Origin: CBDBIG01 sp965205845 [NCBI: bacterium]
Lineage (GTDB): Bacteria > SAR324
Length of the DNA: 64,000 nucleotides
Direction of reading: 5' to 3'
Assembly: GCA_965205845.1 (NCBI GenBank)
Contig: CBDBIG010000005.1
Location: 310,001 to 374,000, forward strand
In this document: positions 35,397 through 44,768 of the stretch, piece after piece
Position numbering within the stretch: the first letter of the stretch is position 1
Layout of the letters: each line of letters opens with the position of its first letter
The notes under the pieces: generated by a model
Database searches by the model: none
What the model was told of the DNA's origin: nothing
Seen by the model: the letters and a program-made list of their open reading frames with translations, nothing else
Translations under genes and position numbers: made by a program

Positions 35397-35716
35397 ATTT
35401 CTGTGAGCCTATGAGTAGTAGGTTGCATAATTAACATAAACTAACGTTAGGTATTTAAAGAAAAATTACCCACCATAATGATAATGTTTAGCAAACGTGA
35501 GAGTTTGCTCCAGAAACTTAAAATTTACGACGCCACATCATCTGTGAAGGTTTTCTAAAAACGCTGGACAATTTTAAGTATGAGGTTCATCTTCGTGCAA
35601 GGTTGGGTGGATTCAACGTGATCGCGCCCACTCGCTTTCTCAAAAAGAATGATTATCCTTTTTTAAGACATACCTTTCGCAATCATACACATTAACTTAA
35701 TAAAATAAAATTTTTT
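35397..35716. other. AT-rich intergenic region with regulator palindrome
   Basis: About 320 bp, AT-rich, without a gene. It contains the palindrome at 35441-35450 and the end of the large minus-strand gene at its right side. No terminator hairpin was seen after that stop; a T-rich stretch (tttttttt near 35711) is present. Confidence 0.45.
35441..35450. promoter_or_regulatory. 10-bp palindrome CTAACGTTAG
   Basis: Perfect palindrome 45 bp upstream of the HTH-AbrB start codon, within an AT-rich promoter-like segment. It is a candidate autoregulatory site. Confidence 0.4.
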
Positions 35717-38617
35717 TTAAAATAACCACGCTCCAAACAAGATCAATTGCTCACTTTGGTATTGGGTATCTTCAATGGGTTTGGCCCATTCGATGCGCAC
35801 GGGAAATGTGCGTAAATTGAATGCATTCAAAGTGAGTTCTAAGCGCAACCCCGCATCACGGCGCAAAGGTTGACTGCGTGCCGTTTGCGCATTATGCCAG
35901 CCGCGTCCTGCCTCGTAAAAAACACCCAAATGTACGGCATGCAGTTGGAGTGAGTCTCCTTTTAAGCCCTGCCACACGCGCCAGTTACTGCGAACACTGG
36001 CCGTGGCAATTTCTTGGTGTGCAAGCGCGGGTTCCAAAGGGTAACCCCGCAGTCCTTCCCCTCCTCCTATGTCAAACCCTTGGTTGGCGTACCCTTTGGT
36101 GGTGGCACGTCTAAAGGCTACCTCTGGATTCCAAAATCCGAACAGCCAAAGCCCTTGGCGTAGCCTTGCATCATGACGGAGGTAGTTTTGTTTGCCTTGG
36201 TATTGGGTATTTGTTGTGGTGGTTTCCCAGTCTATTTCGGTATATGCCCGTTTGGCATAGGTTAAAAATCGCGTATAATGGATCAATGACCAGATAATCT
36301 CTTGATCTACCCTCGTTTGTGGATAGGTGATCATCGCTCCAACACGATGAAATCCTTGGATGTTTTCTTGTTTGGGGTAGCGATACAATAAGGCAACTTC
36401 GCCGCTTTGGACCTCATCGATTTCTTGGATTTTAAGGTTTAGGGTTAGCCGTGGCGACCCTATGTGGGCAATTTCCCAGTCGATCACAAACCCACAGCAG
36501 CCCTTTTTTTGGCTCTGGTTTAGCAACACGCTAAGGTTATGGCTTTCATTAAAATGCGCAACGCCCCCCCAGCTTAACACATTGCCCCCTTTGAGGGTGG
36601 CCGTTGGAATGGCTCTAAAGGTGATTAGCAAATCGCGGTTACTAACCAAATCAACCATGGGGCGAAAGCGCCTTTGACCTGGGTATTCGTTGTTTTTACG
36701 CTCTTCCTCGAACCACGCCTCTTTTGGGTCGATGGAAAGGCTTTTTAAGGGAGATGTTAGCACTAGTTTAAGGATATAACTTGGTTGATGTGGTAACCAT
36801 TCGATGCGGTGTTGTCGTCCATTTTCCTCTTCTGCCACCACTCCAATAGGCACCAAAAGTGCTTGGGTGGTGGTTAAGGTCGCACGCAAAGCGATTTTCC
36901 CCGCTTGTTTGCGTTTAGTCACCCGCTCAATGGCAAGGTCTACAGAGGTTACCCCTTCAACCCAATCTTTAAAAAACCACGCCAAAGACTGCTGATAAAT
37001 TGCCTCTGCTTTTTTTTGAAATTGTTGCGGGGTAATGATGCGATTAGTGCTGGATGTTTGCATGCTTTGCAGCAGGCGTGCAAAGCGTGGCATGCCAAGT
37101 ACGTGCTGTAACATTCGGACAACAAGCGGTGCTTTGTGAAACACGGCTACGCGTGCTGCAAAGGCATCGGGGTAGTTTTGGAGATCAATGTTAAGTGCTA
37201 CATCACGCTGTTCACGAATAGCTTGACGTACGCGGCGTTCATAATAATGTTCGCGATAGTTTGGGTTGAGCCAGTCTCTTCCTTGACGCAAACCTACATG
37301 GGGGCCATAGCGGGTTTCAATCCAATGTATGGCCAGCCAGCCACTTAAGCCATGACGCAACCATGCAGCACGTGTTTCATGAAAGAAAAAATGCTCGCCC
37401 AACCATAGTTTGGCCATGGTTTTTACCACTTCTGCCGAGAGCAAACGTCGAGAGTGCACAGGGTTTTTCCACCACACCTGTGGAATAAGCACCAAGCCTT
37501 GCCCCATGGCACGCATGTCACCTTGAATGGCATTGGTAGGGGCAAGCACAATCTGCTTAGGAAGAACCCAAGCATAGTTAGCCTTCACCTCTGCCACAAA
37601 CTGGGCTGCAATGCGCAGTATATGCTGGGCTTGGTCTGCAGCATGTTTTGGGTAAAGGATGCGCAAGGTGGTGTTCAACACTTGCGTCGTATGCTGTTGT
37701 AAAGGGGCGGTGAGCACCAGGGCAGGCTGGCGCATAGACTGGGGCGGGCGCAATTTTACGCGGGGTGTCGTGGGATTACGCAAGGTTTTTGCTGCACTGG
37801 GGTTGGCAATACTGGGGGCAAGCATGCGTAATATGCTGCCCGCTTGCAAAGGCTGAGTTTCCCCGTGGCCTAACAAAGCGTAACCTGCCTTGGGGCCCTG
37901 TATACCCAGTGCCATCTGCCAGTGGGCTATGCGCGGGGCGTGCACATCGCGAACCCATTCTCCATTGTCCCAGTTGGCCAGTTCGGGCAACCACCAGCGC
38001 AAAACCAGCATATCCTCGTGCCAACCTTCCCAAATCCGTCTGGGAATTTTTAGGGTAAAGGTTAAGAAAACCCGCCGCAACTTTAGAGAAGTGTGCTGCG
38101 TTTTCCCCATGGCGATACCCTTGGGTTGAGGGGGATTGGGGAGGCGAAGCTCCAACAAACCTTTCTGGCTAGAATAGCCCACTGGAATGCTGGCGTTGTC
38201 GAGCCATGTGGCTTGCAATGGGTGCCCTTGGGTATTTTTGGCCTCATGCAAAACCAGACCTCCTGGGGAAAACCCTGCAGGGGTTTCCGAATCTGCTTGT
38301 GGGGTCAGTTCGAAGGCATCCAAAAGGGGGAGGGGTTGAATGGTGCGGCGGGTGCCTCGGGAATCGGGGGTTAAAAAGCGGTTGCTAGGTACGTGCAACA
38401 ACCACGACCCACCTTGGGCACGTGCATCTTGAGCCCCGAGGACAATTTGCATGTGTACCAAAAGCGTTTTACTCTGCCAGTCGACATGCCCTTGCACGTG
38501 ATAATTAGGCAAGGGGGCCTTAGGCTGCGGGGGGGGAAATGGGGGTGAGGCGGCAAAGACACTCGTAACACCTACAAGCAAGCTCGTTAAGTGGCCAAGT
38601 ACAGCTTTTAGCGGCAT
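35717..38617 (-). CDS. M1-peptidase-like (inactive) protein fused to Omp85-like outer-membrane barrel
   Basis: Protein of 966 residues with an N-terminal signal peptide (1-22, ending SVFAAS). Residues about 40-650 follow the layout of M1 gluzincin aminopeptidases: an N-terminal beta domain, then the catalytic-like helices SAEVVKTMAKLWLGEHFF...RAAWLRHGLSGWLAIHW. At the place of HExxH it has KTMAK (399-403), and the third ligand Glu is replaced by His422, so zinc binding is lost. Residues about 660-966 form a 12-16 strand barrel with GGGEGLRGYPLEP near 855, the BamA/TamA loop-6-like motif, and a terminal Phe (FGAWLF) typical of BAM-inserted proteins. It probably sits in the outer membrane with the pseudo-peptidase in the periplasm. 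Role unknown. Confidence 0.75.
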   Translation of the reverse strand: MPLKAVLGHLTSLLVGVTSVFAASPPFPPPQPKAPLPNYHVQGHVDWQSKTLLVHMQIVLGAQDARAQGGSWLLHVPSNRFLTPDSRGTRRTIQPLPLLDAFELTPQADSETPAGFSPGGLVLHEAKNTQGHPLQATWLDNASIPVGYSSQKGLLELRLPNPPQPKGIAMGKTQHTSLKLRRVFLTFTLKIPRRIWEGWHEDMLVLRWWLPELANWDNGEWVRDVHAPRIAHWQMALGIQGPKAGYALLGHGETQPLQAGSILRMLAPSIANPSAAKTLRNPTTPRVKLRPPQSMRQPALVLTAPLQQHTTQVLNTTLRILYPKHAADQAQHILRIAAQFVAEVKANYAWVLPKQIVLAPTNAIQGDMRAMGQGLVLIPQVWWKNPVHSRRLLSAEVVKTMAKLWLGEHFFFHETRAAWLRHGLSGWLAIHWIETRYGPHVGLRQGRDWLNPNYREHYYERRVRQAIREQRDVALNIDLQNYPDAFAARVAVFHKAPLVVRMLQHVLGMPRFARLLQSMQTSSTNRIITPQQFQKKAEAIYQQSLAWFFKDWVEGVTSVDLAIERVTKRKQAGKIALRATLTTTQALLVPIGVVAEEENGRQHRIEWLPHQPSYILKLVLTSPLKSLSIDPKEAWFEEERKNNEYPGQRRFRPMVDLVSNRDLLITFRAIPTATLKGGNVLSWGGVAHFNESHNLSVLLNQSQKKGCCGFVIDWEIAHIGSPRLTLNLKIQEIDEVQSGEVALLYRYPKQENIQGFHRVGAMITYPQTRVDQEIIWSLIHYTRFLTYAKRAYTEIDWETTTTNTQYQGKQNYLRHDARLRQGLWLFGFWNPEVAFRRATTKGYANQGFDIGGGEGLRGYPLEPALAHQEIATASVRSNWRVWQGLKGDSLQLHAVHLGVFYEAGRGWHNAQTARSQPLRRDAGLRLELTLNAFNLRTFPVRIEWAKPIEDTQYQSEQLILFGAWLF

Positions 38618-39254
38618 CTATGCATCCCTCTTTACCCGTTTATGCCGCCAGCCGCCATCCACTGTAAACGTTCACATGGTTTTATATTGGTGATTTTAGC
38701 GTTAATTTTTGAATAGCATGTTTTTTGCGTGTTGTATAGGATGTCAAATACCAACGCACCGTTCACCGTAATAGGGCTTATAAGCATGGATGATCTCACC
38801 TTGTGCCTTGCCTTTGGTGAAGCCTAGATATGGCGGCAAATTAAAGCGCTTATCCTGCAAACATCTCTTTTATCGTGCGTATCTGTATTCGCGGGTATTG
38901 TCTTCCCATTTTATATTTTGGAATACATCGAATTTTAATGTTTATAATCAATATCTTAAATCATTATTGAGCATGCCTTAAAAAGGGTGTGTGCCTTTAT
39001 TGTGTCCTCTTTTTTTCTACCAGGCAATCATGGCCTCATCTTCCCTGCCTTTGACGGGTAGGGTGATGCCCTTGTCTTGGTTGTATCGCCATGGGTGGCG
39101 ATTTAAGGATGGTTTTGGCTTTAAGGTTGGTGTAGTTTCTGCTGATTTGGATCCCTTTGTGGTCGCTGGCAAACTCGACCTCATCCTGTGATTTGGATCC
39201 CTTTGTGGTCGCTGGCAAGCTCGACCTCATCCTGTGGGACCCCTGCCAAGAGTT
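38618..39254. other. gap with 46-bp duplication
   Basis: No intact gene. The left part (38618-39000) shows nothing recognisable apart from the presumed promoter of the barrel protein. From about 39143 it carries a 46-bp tandem duplication. Confidence 0.45.
39143..39234. repeat. 46-bp tandem duplication
   Basis: Units 39143-39188 and 39189-39234 are adjacent and differ by one base (aaactc/aagctc). The length is not a multiple of 3, so any gene here would be shifted. Confidence 0.92.
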
Positions 39255-39420
39255 AAGTTTGTGATGGCAGGGGAGGACCCTTGCTCGGCCCGACTTGGTG
39301 CGTTGCGATCCCTCCCCTGAGAAGCGGATAAAACCCCGCGCATCCTTTAAACGGACTTGCTTCCAGGTGAGTGTGAGCGGCTTCTTGTTTTTGCAATGGC
39401 AAGCGGTCAAGACGATCAGT
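39255..39420 (-). pseudogene. possible tyrosine-recombinase relic
   Basis: On the minus strand the translation LTACHCKNKKPLTLTWKQV followed by RFSGEGSQRTKSGRARVLP resembles the start of an integrase catalytic domain (LTAxRxxEaLxLxWxxVD... TKTGRxRxVPL). The arginine of the box-I motif is lost and the rest of the domain is absent. I regard it as a decayed fragment at low confidence. Confidence 0.3.
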
Positions 39421-39690
39421 GTAAAAGCATGTGTCCCTTTACAATGGCCCCATGGAACCCACCGTTTTCTACGGGATAAAGCCATCCGCGTCCAGAACAA
39501 AGCGTTTCGAGGCCTGATTGGGGGGTGGATAGACCCCTCGTATACGCTGCGATGACAGATTATTTTACAAAAGGGGTGGACAACTTGCCCTAATTAAAGG
39601 GAACCTACGCCTTTGACGCTCGCGTTTTTCCGGCCACGCTGTACCCCCTTAACACCTTACCGCCATACCATAATCTCATCTTTTCCAACT

Positions 39691-41715
39691 ATGAAAAAGC
39701 ATGGTTCTCCGCTTGTATTTTGTGGAATTTTTTGGCACCGACGGTTTCGTTTTTGTTTTATTCTCCAAGAAACCTCTGTGGGTTTGCAGGTGGTGCTCGC
39801 CTGTGGGACAGTGCTCAACGTAAAGAGGGATCAGGTATTGCTACGCTGGCAAGGCGAAAAGGTATCCACGCGGCAACCTACAGCACAGTTGGATTACTGG
39901 GATACACACTGGAGCGAGCATGCCCCCAACGATAAAACCTTGACACTGTTGCAGCAGCAGTGCGGGAGGCAATCCACCTATGCGGTGGGGGAGTTAGTAA
40001 GCAAATTAAAGCCTCCACCCCAAATGGAGTGTAATTGGTGGGCTGCCGTTGTACTGGCAGGTTTGCTACAGGCGCGTCACCGTTTTTGTTATAAAAACCA
40101 CCAACTGTGGGTCCTCAGTCCCGAAGAAACCCGCCAAGCACAGAAAAAACGGCAAGATTCCGCAGAACAAACCAAAGTATCTGCCCTGTACGCGACATGG
40201 ATTGCCCAATTAAAAAGTTGCATGCAGTCGACATCACAAACCCAAAAGGCACAAAAGGAACAATCGCTCAAGAAACTCCAGGCGGGTGTGGTCGCAAGCC
40301 AATGGCAGGGTTTTATAGATGCGCTCCGCAGTGTTCTCATTTTTGGGAAACAAAGCCCCCATTGGCAAAATTTGGCTGAGGTATTTGGGGTAAAAAATCT
40401 GGCTGAACCTGCCCGTGAAGCAAGGTTAAGTGGCCTGCTTAAAGCAGCGCAAGCGTGGCAGGGTTGGCCCGCCATTTGGTGTGCCAAAGCGGGGGTGGAT
40501 GCCCTTTTTAATGCCGATACTTTGGAAGAAGCACGGCGTCTTGCAGCCATGCCTGTGCAAAGCCGTGGGTGTGAGGATTTGCGCCATTTGGAATGCTGGA
40601 CGGTCGATGGTGCAAGTACGCTCGATTGTGATGATGCGTTTTCATTGGAAGCCCTTGAAGGAGGTGTGTTGCGGGTGTGGACACACATCGCTTACCCAGG
40701 AGCCCTGCTCGGGCAAACGGGTCCTTTGTTTGCCGTGGCAGAACAGCGCATCGCGAGCGTGTACCACCCGCAGCAAACCTATCCTATGTTTCCTTTTGTT
40801 TTAAGCCAAAAGCGTTTTTCATTGCTGGTTGGGCAGGCTTGTGAGGCGATTTCTTTTGCATTTTTGTTTGGCAGAGGTAAACCTCGCTTAGAAAAAGCGT
40901 GTTGTAGCGTTGTTCAGGTTACCCAAAACCTACACTATGCCCAAGGGGAAGAACGCATCGCTCAAGAAAGCACTTGGGGGCAATTGGCCCGGCACACCCA
41001 AGTGCTAGCTAAGGCACGCTTTGCTCAAGGAGCCCAACAACAAGAACGCCACGAATGGCACATCAATGTAGAAAACCCTTTGGACATTAAAATGGAGCAT
41101 GTGCTGCGCCAAGGGCCTATTCATTGTATGATTGAGGAATTGGCTATATTAACCAACACCCATGCGGGAAATCTATTACGCCAACAAGGTGCTTTGGCGG
41201 TCTATCGTGCACAAGCAAACCAAGATCCCCAGGGCCAGTTTCCCCCCGCCAAGATAAACTTAAAAGGCGGCTTGCATGCGGGCTTGGCATGCCAACATTA
41301 TGTACAAATCACCTCGCCTATTCGCCGTTTTTTAGATATGGTGACACAACAGCAGTTGGCCGCTGTTTTAGGTGGCCGCCCCACCCCTTTTGCCGATAAA
41401 GAACAAATGTATCAATGGGGCTTGCAAGCTGAGCGTCGCCAGCAACAATACCGTCGGTTGGCCAAAAAAGTACGTGGTGCGTGGCGATGTGCATATCTAA
41501 CGCAGCAAATGGCGCTTAAAACACCCTTTCATGCTGTGATAGAAGTGAGTGCAGGTGCCACCCAAGAAACGGGCTTGGTATGGCTTGAAAAAGTAGGAAT
41601 TATGGCAAAATGCACCATGCCCGCGGCACTCGCATCAGGGCTGCGCATTCAAGTACAAATTCAAGAAGTCAACGAAATAACGGGCCATGTACAGGTGAAA
41701 TTGTCTAAAAAATAG
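39691..41715 (+). CDS. RNB-domain exoribonuclease (RNase II/R family)
   Basis: Processive 3'-5' exoribonuclease of about 674 residues from ATG 39691. The N-terminal third has no clear cold-shock domain; a basic helical region with repeated Gln/Lys (about 150-210) precedes the RNB core. The core shows ECWTVDGASTLDCDDAFSLE with the metal-binding aspartates, VWTHIAYPGALL, YPMFPFVLSQKRFSLL, and YVQITSPIRRFLDMVTQQQLAAVL, the canonical RNB end motif. A short S1-like C-terminus follows (GLVWLEKVGIMAKC.. GHVQVKLSKK). The atypical N-terminus resembles the organelle/cyanobacterial RNB branch more than E. coli RNase R. A 26-codon upstream extension was rejected. It precedes hemE by 80 bp. Confidence 0.85.
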   Translation: MKKHGSPLVFCGIFWHRRFRFCFILQETSVGLQVVLACGTVLNVKRDQVLLRWQGEKVSTRQPTAQLDYWDTHWSEHAPNDKTLTLLQQQCGRQSTYAVGELVSKLKPPPQMECNWWAAVVLAGLLQARHRFCYKNHQLWVLSPEETRQAQKKRQDSAEQTKVSALYATWIAQLKSCMQSTSQTQKAQKEQSLKKLQAGVVASQWQGFIDALRSVLIFGKQSPHWQNLAEVFGVKNLAEPAREARLSGLLKAAQAWQGWPAIWCAKAGVDALFNADTLEEARRLAAMPVQSRGCEDLRHLECWTVDGASTLDCDDAFSLEALEGGVLRVWTHIAYPGALLGQTGPLFAVAEQRIASVYHPQQTYPMFPFVLSQKRFSLLVGQACEAISFAFLFGRGKPRLEKACCSVVQVTQNLHYAQGEERIAQESTWGQLARHTQVLAKARFAQGAQQQERHEWHINVENPLDIKMEHVLRQGPIHCMIEELAILTNTHAGNLLRQQGALAVYRAQANQDPQGQFPPAKINLKGGLHAGLACQHYVQITSPIRRFLDMVTQQQLAAVLGGRPTPFADKEQMYQWGLQAERRQQQYRRLAKKVRGAWRCAYLTQQMALKTPFHAVIEVSAGATQETGLVWLEKVGIMAKCTMPAALASGLRIQVQIQEVNEITGHVQVKLSKK

Positions 41716-41795
41716 GCATCTAAAAACCCCGCAAAATACGGGCGGTTGCTTGGCCTTACCCACTTTTTGTAATGAAAACATAATAAAGCAATCGC

Positions 41796-42824
41796 ATGCC
41801 GCAAAACGATCTTTTATTGCGTACCTTACGCCGTGAGCGCACCCCACGTGCCCCCGTTTGGCTCATGCGTCAAGCGGGACGTACCGACCCCGAATACCAC
41901 GCCTTACGCCAACGGTCACCACGCGATCTGCATGCTTTTTTTCGCAGCCCCAGCGATGCTGTGCGCATCTCTCTCCTGCCGCAGCGCATTGGGGTCGATG
42001 CCATTATCATGTTCCAAGATATCCTTACCCCCTTGTCGCCAATGGGGGTCGACTTTCACTTTGCCCCGGGCCCCGTACTACAAGAAGCATGTGCTACCCC
42101 CACCCATTGGCAAGCTTTAAGACCTTACCAAATCTCACAACACCTTGGGTTTATAGGCCAAAGTATTGAGGGTATTTTAGAGGCCTTAAAAGATGCCTTG
42201 CCCTTGTTAGGCTTTGCAGGGGCACCTTTTACCCTGGCTGCCTTTTTAATTGCAGGCAAAAGCCCTGGAATGAACCTTGGGCAAACCATTGGGTTGGTCC
42301 GCCGCCAACCCCAAGCGTTTGAAAGGCTGATGGACAAACTCACCCAAATGACCATCGATTATCTAGGTTACCAAGTACAAAATGGTGTGCACGCAGTGCA
42401 GCTGTTTGAATCGGTGGGGGGTGCCGTGCCCCATGATTTGTACGAACAGTTTGTACAGCCCAGCCACCAACGTATCTTTGCCAGTTTGCCACAAAGCATG
42501 CCCAGCATTTTGTTTGTGCGCGAAGGTCTTGCAGTGGAAAAAATGGCCCAAACGGGTGCCATTGCAATCAGTGTTGGCGCGCAATTAACCTTGCCAGAGG
42601 TGTGGGAAAAAACGGGGGGGGCATGCGTGCTCCAGGGCAATGTTGACAACCAATGGTTGGCTGGTGCAAAGCCTGATGAAATTGAAGGCACCGTACACGC
42701 ATGCTTGCAAAGCATGCAAGGCAAGGCGCATATCCTAAACTTAAGCCATGGGCTTTTGCCACAAACCCCTTTTGAGAATGTGCAGCACTTTGTGAGGGCG
42801 GCTAAAAATTGGCCTCAACCATGA
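41796..42824 (+). CDS. hemE: uroporphyrinogen decarboxylase
   Basis: Converts uroporphyrinogen III to coproporphyrinogen III in heme synthesis. The protein has 342 residues. It has the N-terminal signature PVWLMRQAGR, FQDILTPLSPMGVDFHF with the catalytic-pocket Asp, GFAGAPFTLAAFLI, VQLFESVGGAV (usually FDSWAG), VLQGNVDNQWL, and HILNLSHGLLPQTP (usually FNLGHGIxPxT). The DSWAG change to ESVGG is modest. It is probably cotranscribed with the upstream RNB gene. The ATG at 41796 has no obvious ribosome site, as for several genes here. Confidence 0.93.
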   Translation: MPQNDLLLRTLRRERTPRAPVWLMRQAGRTDPEYHALRQRSPRDLHAFFRSPSDAVRISLLPQRIGVDAIIMFQDILTPLSPMGVDFHFAPGPVLQEACATPTHWQALRPYQISQHLGFIGQSIEGILEALKDALPLLGFAGAPFTLAAFLIAGKSPGMNLGQTIGLVRRQPQAFERLMDKLTQMTIDYLGYQVQNGVHAVQLFESVGGAVPHDLYEQFVQPSHQRIFASLPQSMPSILFVREGLAVEKMAQTGAIAISVGAQLTLPEVWEKTGGACVLQGNVDNQWLAGAKPDEIEGTVHACLQSMQGKAHILNLSHGLLPQTPFENVQHFVRAAKNWPQP

Positions 42825-43160
42825 ATTCAAGAAAATCAATCGGCAAAAACACCCACACAGCAAATAACCCAACAGCCCAGCACGATCATTGCCAGTGTGG
42901 GGCACGCTACACCCTCCAAGGGAGCGAGTCCATACGGACTTTGGTGCTTCACAGGCCAAAGAGCTGGCAATGGCATCAAACCCGCGGGGCCCATATTCAA
43001 AATGCCGCAATGTACCTGTAATCGGGTCGCCCTCGTCAAAGGGGGGAATGCGTGCTTCCCAAGTGGCTGGTGGCTGGTGCTTAGCCAAAACGTGCGTCGA
43101 CCCGCCGCTACGATGCGCAAGAACCCCCCTTTTACGTAGATTTAGCCCTTACCACAGACA
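42825..43160. other. gap after hemE with unidentified open frames
   Basis: Overlapping frames on both strands. The minus-strand reading FDEGDPITGTLRHFEYGPRGFDAIASSLA looks protein-like, but I do not recognise it and it has no start or ribosome site. No terminator seen. Confidence 0.35.
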
Positions 43161-43161
43161 C

Positions 43162-43325
43162 GAAAATGACGCTGGCAAGGGGTTTTTTGTTGAGCGAGAC
43201 TTTGAAAGTCTCCGGTTTTGGAAAAAGTGCAAGGCACGTTTTTGATCAGCATTAACAACACCCAAAATGTGCGAGATATTTTCACCTTTTGACCGCCAAC
43301 AGGTTGATACCCGATACACGCATCT
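43162..43325 (+). pseudogene. decayed D12-class DNA adenine methyltransferase fragment
   Basis: Frame 1 reads HENDAGKGFFVERDFESLR. A one-base shift near 43220 leads to LEKVQGTFLISINNTQNVRDIFTF. A second shift at about 43295 leads to DRQQVDTRYT. The order matches the C-terminal part of Dam-type methyltransferases (YGKGLFxRDDFERLaxxLKxIKGRFILSLNDTPEVREIFxxF.. xEVxTRYT). The upstream catalytic DPPY part and the rest are not found, so this is a dead 3' fragment, probably phage- or restriction-derived. It sits next to a phage tail-collar gene. Confidence 0.55.
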
Positions 43326-43486
43326 GCGTCAACACACCTGCCTACCACGAAAACATCACAGAACGGCTTTGCAGCCATTTGAAAACCCCTGCCTTACAAG
43401 CGGCCTTGCAAAGCGGGTAAAGGTTGATATGGACAGCGAAACACAAAAACATGCCATGAAAAACGTGCGCCAAAATCACGAGTCGC

Positions 43487-43548
43487 AAAGCATGTGACCC
43501 AAAGCATGTGACCCAAAGCATGTGACCCAAAGCATGTGACCCAAAGCA
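43487..43548. repeat. 14-bp tandem repeat, 4.4 copies
   Basis: Unit aaagcatgtgaccc is repeated perfectly at 43487, 43501, 43515 and 43529, with a partial fifth copy to 43548, between the methyltransferase relic and the tail-collar gene. Confidence 0.97.
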
Positions 43549-43728
43549 ACAAAGGGGGTGAATGGTTACAATCGGTTTTATCAGCAGGAATCATTTCCCA
43601 CTGCCCCTTGGGGGTTGGGCTGTGTATCTTGCGCTTGCCATGTTTGCCAACGGCCCGTAAAAAAGCCCTGATCAAAGGTGGTTTATGTATTTAAAAAAAC
43701 ACAGCCAACAACAAAGAAGGGTAGAGCG

Positions 43729-44688
43729 ATGACAGAAACAGTCAATGCGGCGTTAACCGATTTGAACTTGAAGATAGAGCGTGGTGTCCTGGCAGAGGTG
43801 GTCAGTCGACTGGTAGGGACAGCATTAAGGGATCAAGGCGCCATGATTCCCACGGGCTTGATTCAAGCCTATGGAGGCAAGGGCGTTACCTCCGCATATG
43901 ATGGCCAGGGTGACGCAAGTTACACGGGGATTCCTGATGGATGGTTGCCTTGTGATGGGCGGGCGATTAGCCAAACGTCGACTGCTGATGGGCGTTTAGG
44001 GGCCACTGGCACCAGGGACACCACCCATTTATTTGCCGCCATTGGTCATGCCTTTGAACCCGTGATTACTGTGTTGCCCAACGTGGAAGGCGAAACCGAA
44101 GACCGCATCTATCTGCCTTTTCACCATTTTGCCAATGGAGAAGAAGTGAAGGTCCGAACGGTGGATGCCGCTGGCAACGCTACAGCAGACCCCATGGATC
44201 CCAGTTATTACGTGGAAGCCCCCACCGCCACACCGCACATCATTCGCTTGCACACCAGTGCCTTGATGAATGCGACTGTAGGGCTTAGCCCCGCTGCCCC
44301 AGGCAGTGAATTGGCACTGATTCGGCCGAATGAATTTAGCCTGCCCGACCTGCGTGGGCGCATGCCATTGGGTTCGAACAAAGGGGACGCTTCTGGTTAC
44401 ACCAGCAAGGAACAGGGCCAAGAATTGCGCCTCGCAGAGCGCCTGCTGGGGCACCATGGCGGGGATGAGTACTCACAAGCGCATTACCATTTACAAGCAC
44501 CTTCGGGCAGTAGCAGAGGTACTTTAGCCGCTGCTTATGGCAATGAAAATAGCGGTATTAGGCGAAGTTTTCAATACGTTGAGGGTGGCAAAAGCACTAC
44601 ATATGCGGATAAAGTGTCCACATCTGGCACAGGCTTTGGTGAGAACATGCCTCCTTTTCAGATCTTGCATTACATCATCAAAGCCTAG
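43729..44688 (+). CDS. phage tail-collar domain protein
   Basis: Protein of about 319 residues from ATG 43729, with AGAAGG 8 nt upstream; a 17-codon upstream extension was rejected. Short N-terminal coil, then tail-collar (PF07484-like) motifs: IPDGWLPCDGRAIS, FSLPDLRGRMPLGSN, GHHGGDE, and a C-terminal ENMPPFQILHYIIKA. In phages such proteins form tail fibres. A related group in bacteria is the microcystin-dependent-protein type, also with PDLRGR and N-P-x-x-x-L-x-Y-I-I. No other structural phage gene is adjacent, so it is either a domesticated adhesin or a remnant. It has a strong terminator directly behind it. Confidence 0.82.
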   Translation: MTETVNAALTDLNLKIERGVLAEVVSRLVGTALRDQGAMIPTGLIQAYGGKGVTSAYDGQGDASYTGIPDGWLPCDGRAISQTSTADGRLGATGTRDTTHLFAAIGHAFEPVITVLPNVEGETEDRIYLPFHHFANGEEVKVRTVDAAGNATADPMDPSYYVEAPTATPHIIRLHTSALMNATVGLSPAAPGSELALIRPNEFSLPDLRGRMPLGSNKGDASGYTSKEQGQELRLAERLLGHHGGDEYSQAHYHLQAPSGSSRGTLAAAYGNENSGIRRSFQYVEGGKSTTYADKVSTSGTGFGENMPPFQILHYIIKA

Positions 44689-44725
44689 GGAGTGAACAAG
44701 CAGGGTTTTACAACACTGCCACGCT

Positions 44726-44768
44726 AAAAAGTGCCAAAGTGCCATCCAGGGTGTTTTGGCACTTTTTT
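44726..44768. terminator. bidirectional rho-independent terminator
   Basis: AAAAAGTGCCAAA (44726-44738) pairs perfectly over 13 bp with TTTGGCACTTTTT (44755-44767). A/T tracts on both sides suit both the plus-strand tail-collar gene and the minus-strand kdsD that converge here. Confidence 0.85.

Noticed and set aside
39036-39500. 154-codon minus-strand ORF as an intact gene
   Set aside because: Interrupted by a 46-bp tandem duplication and lacks catalytic residues; kept only as a possible relic.
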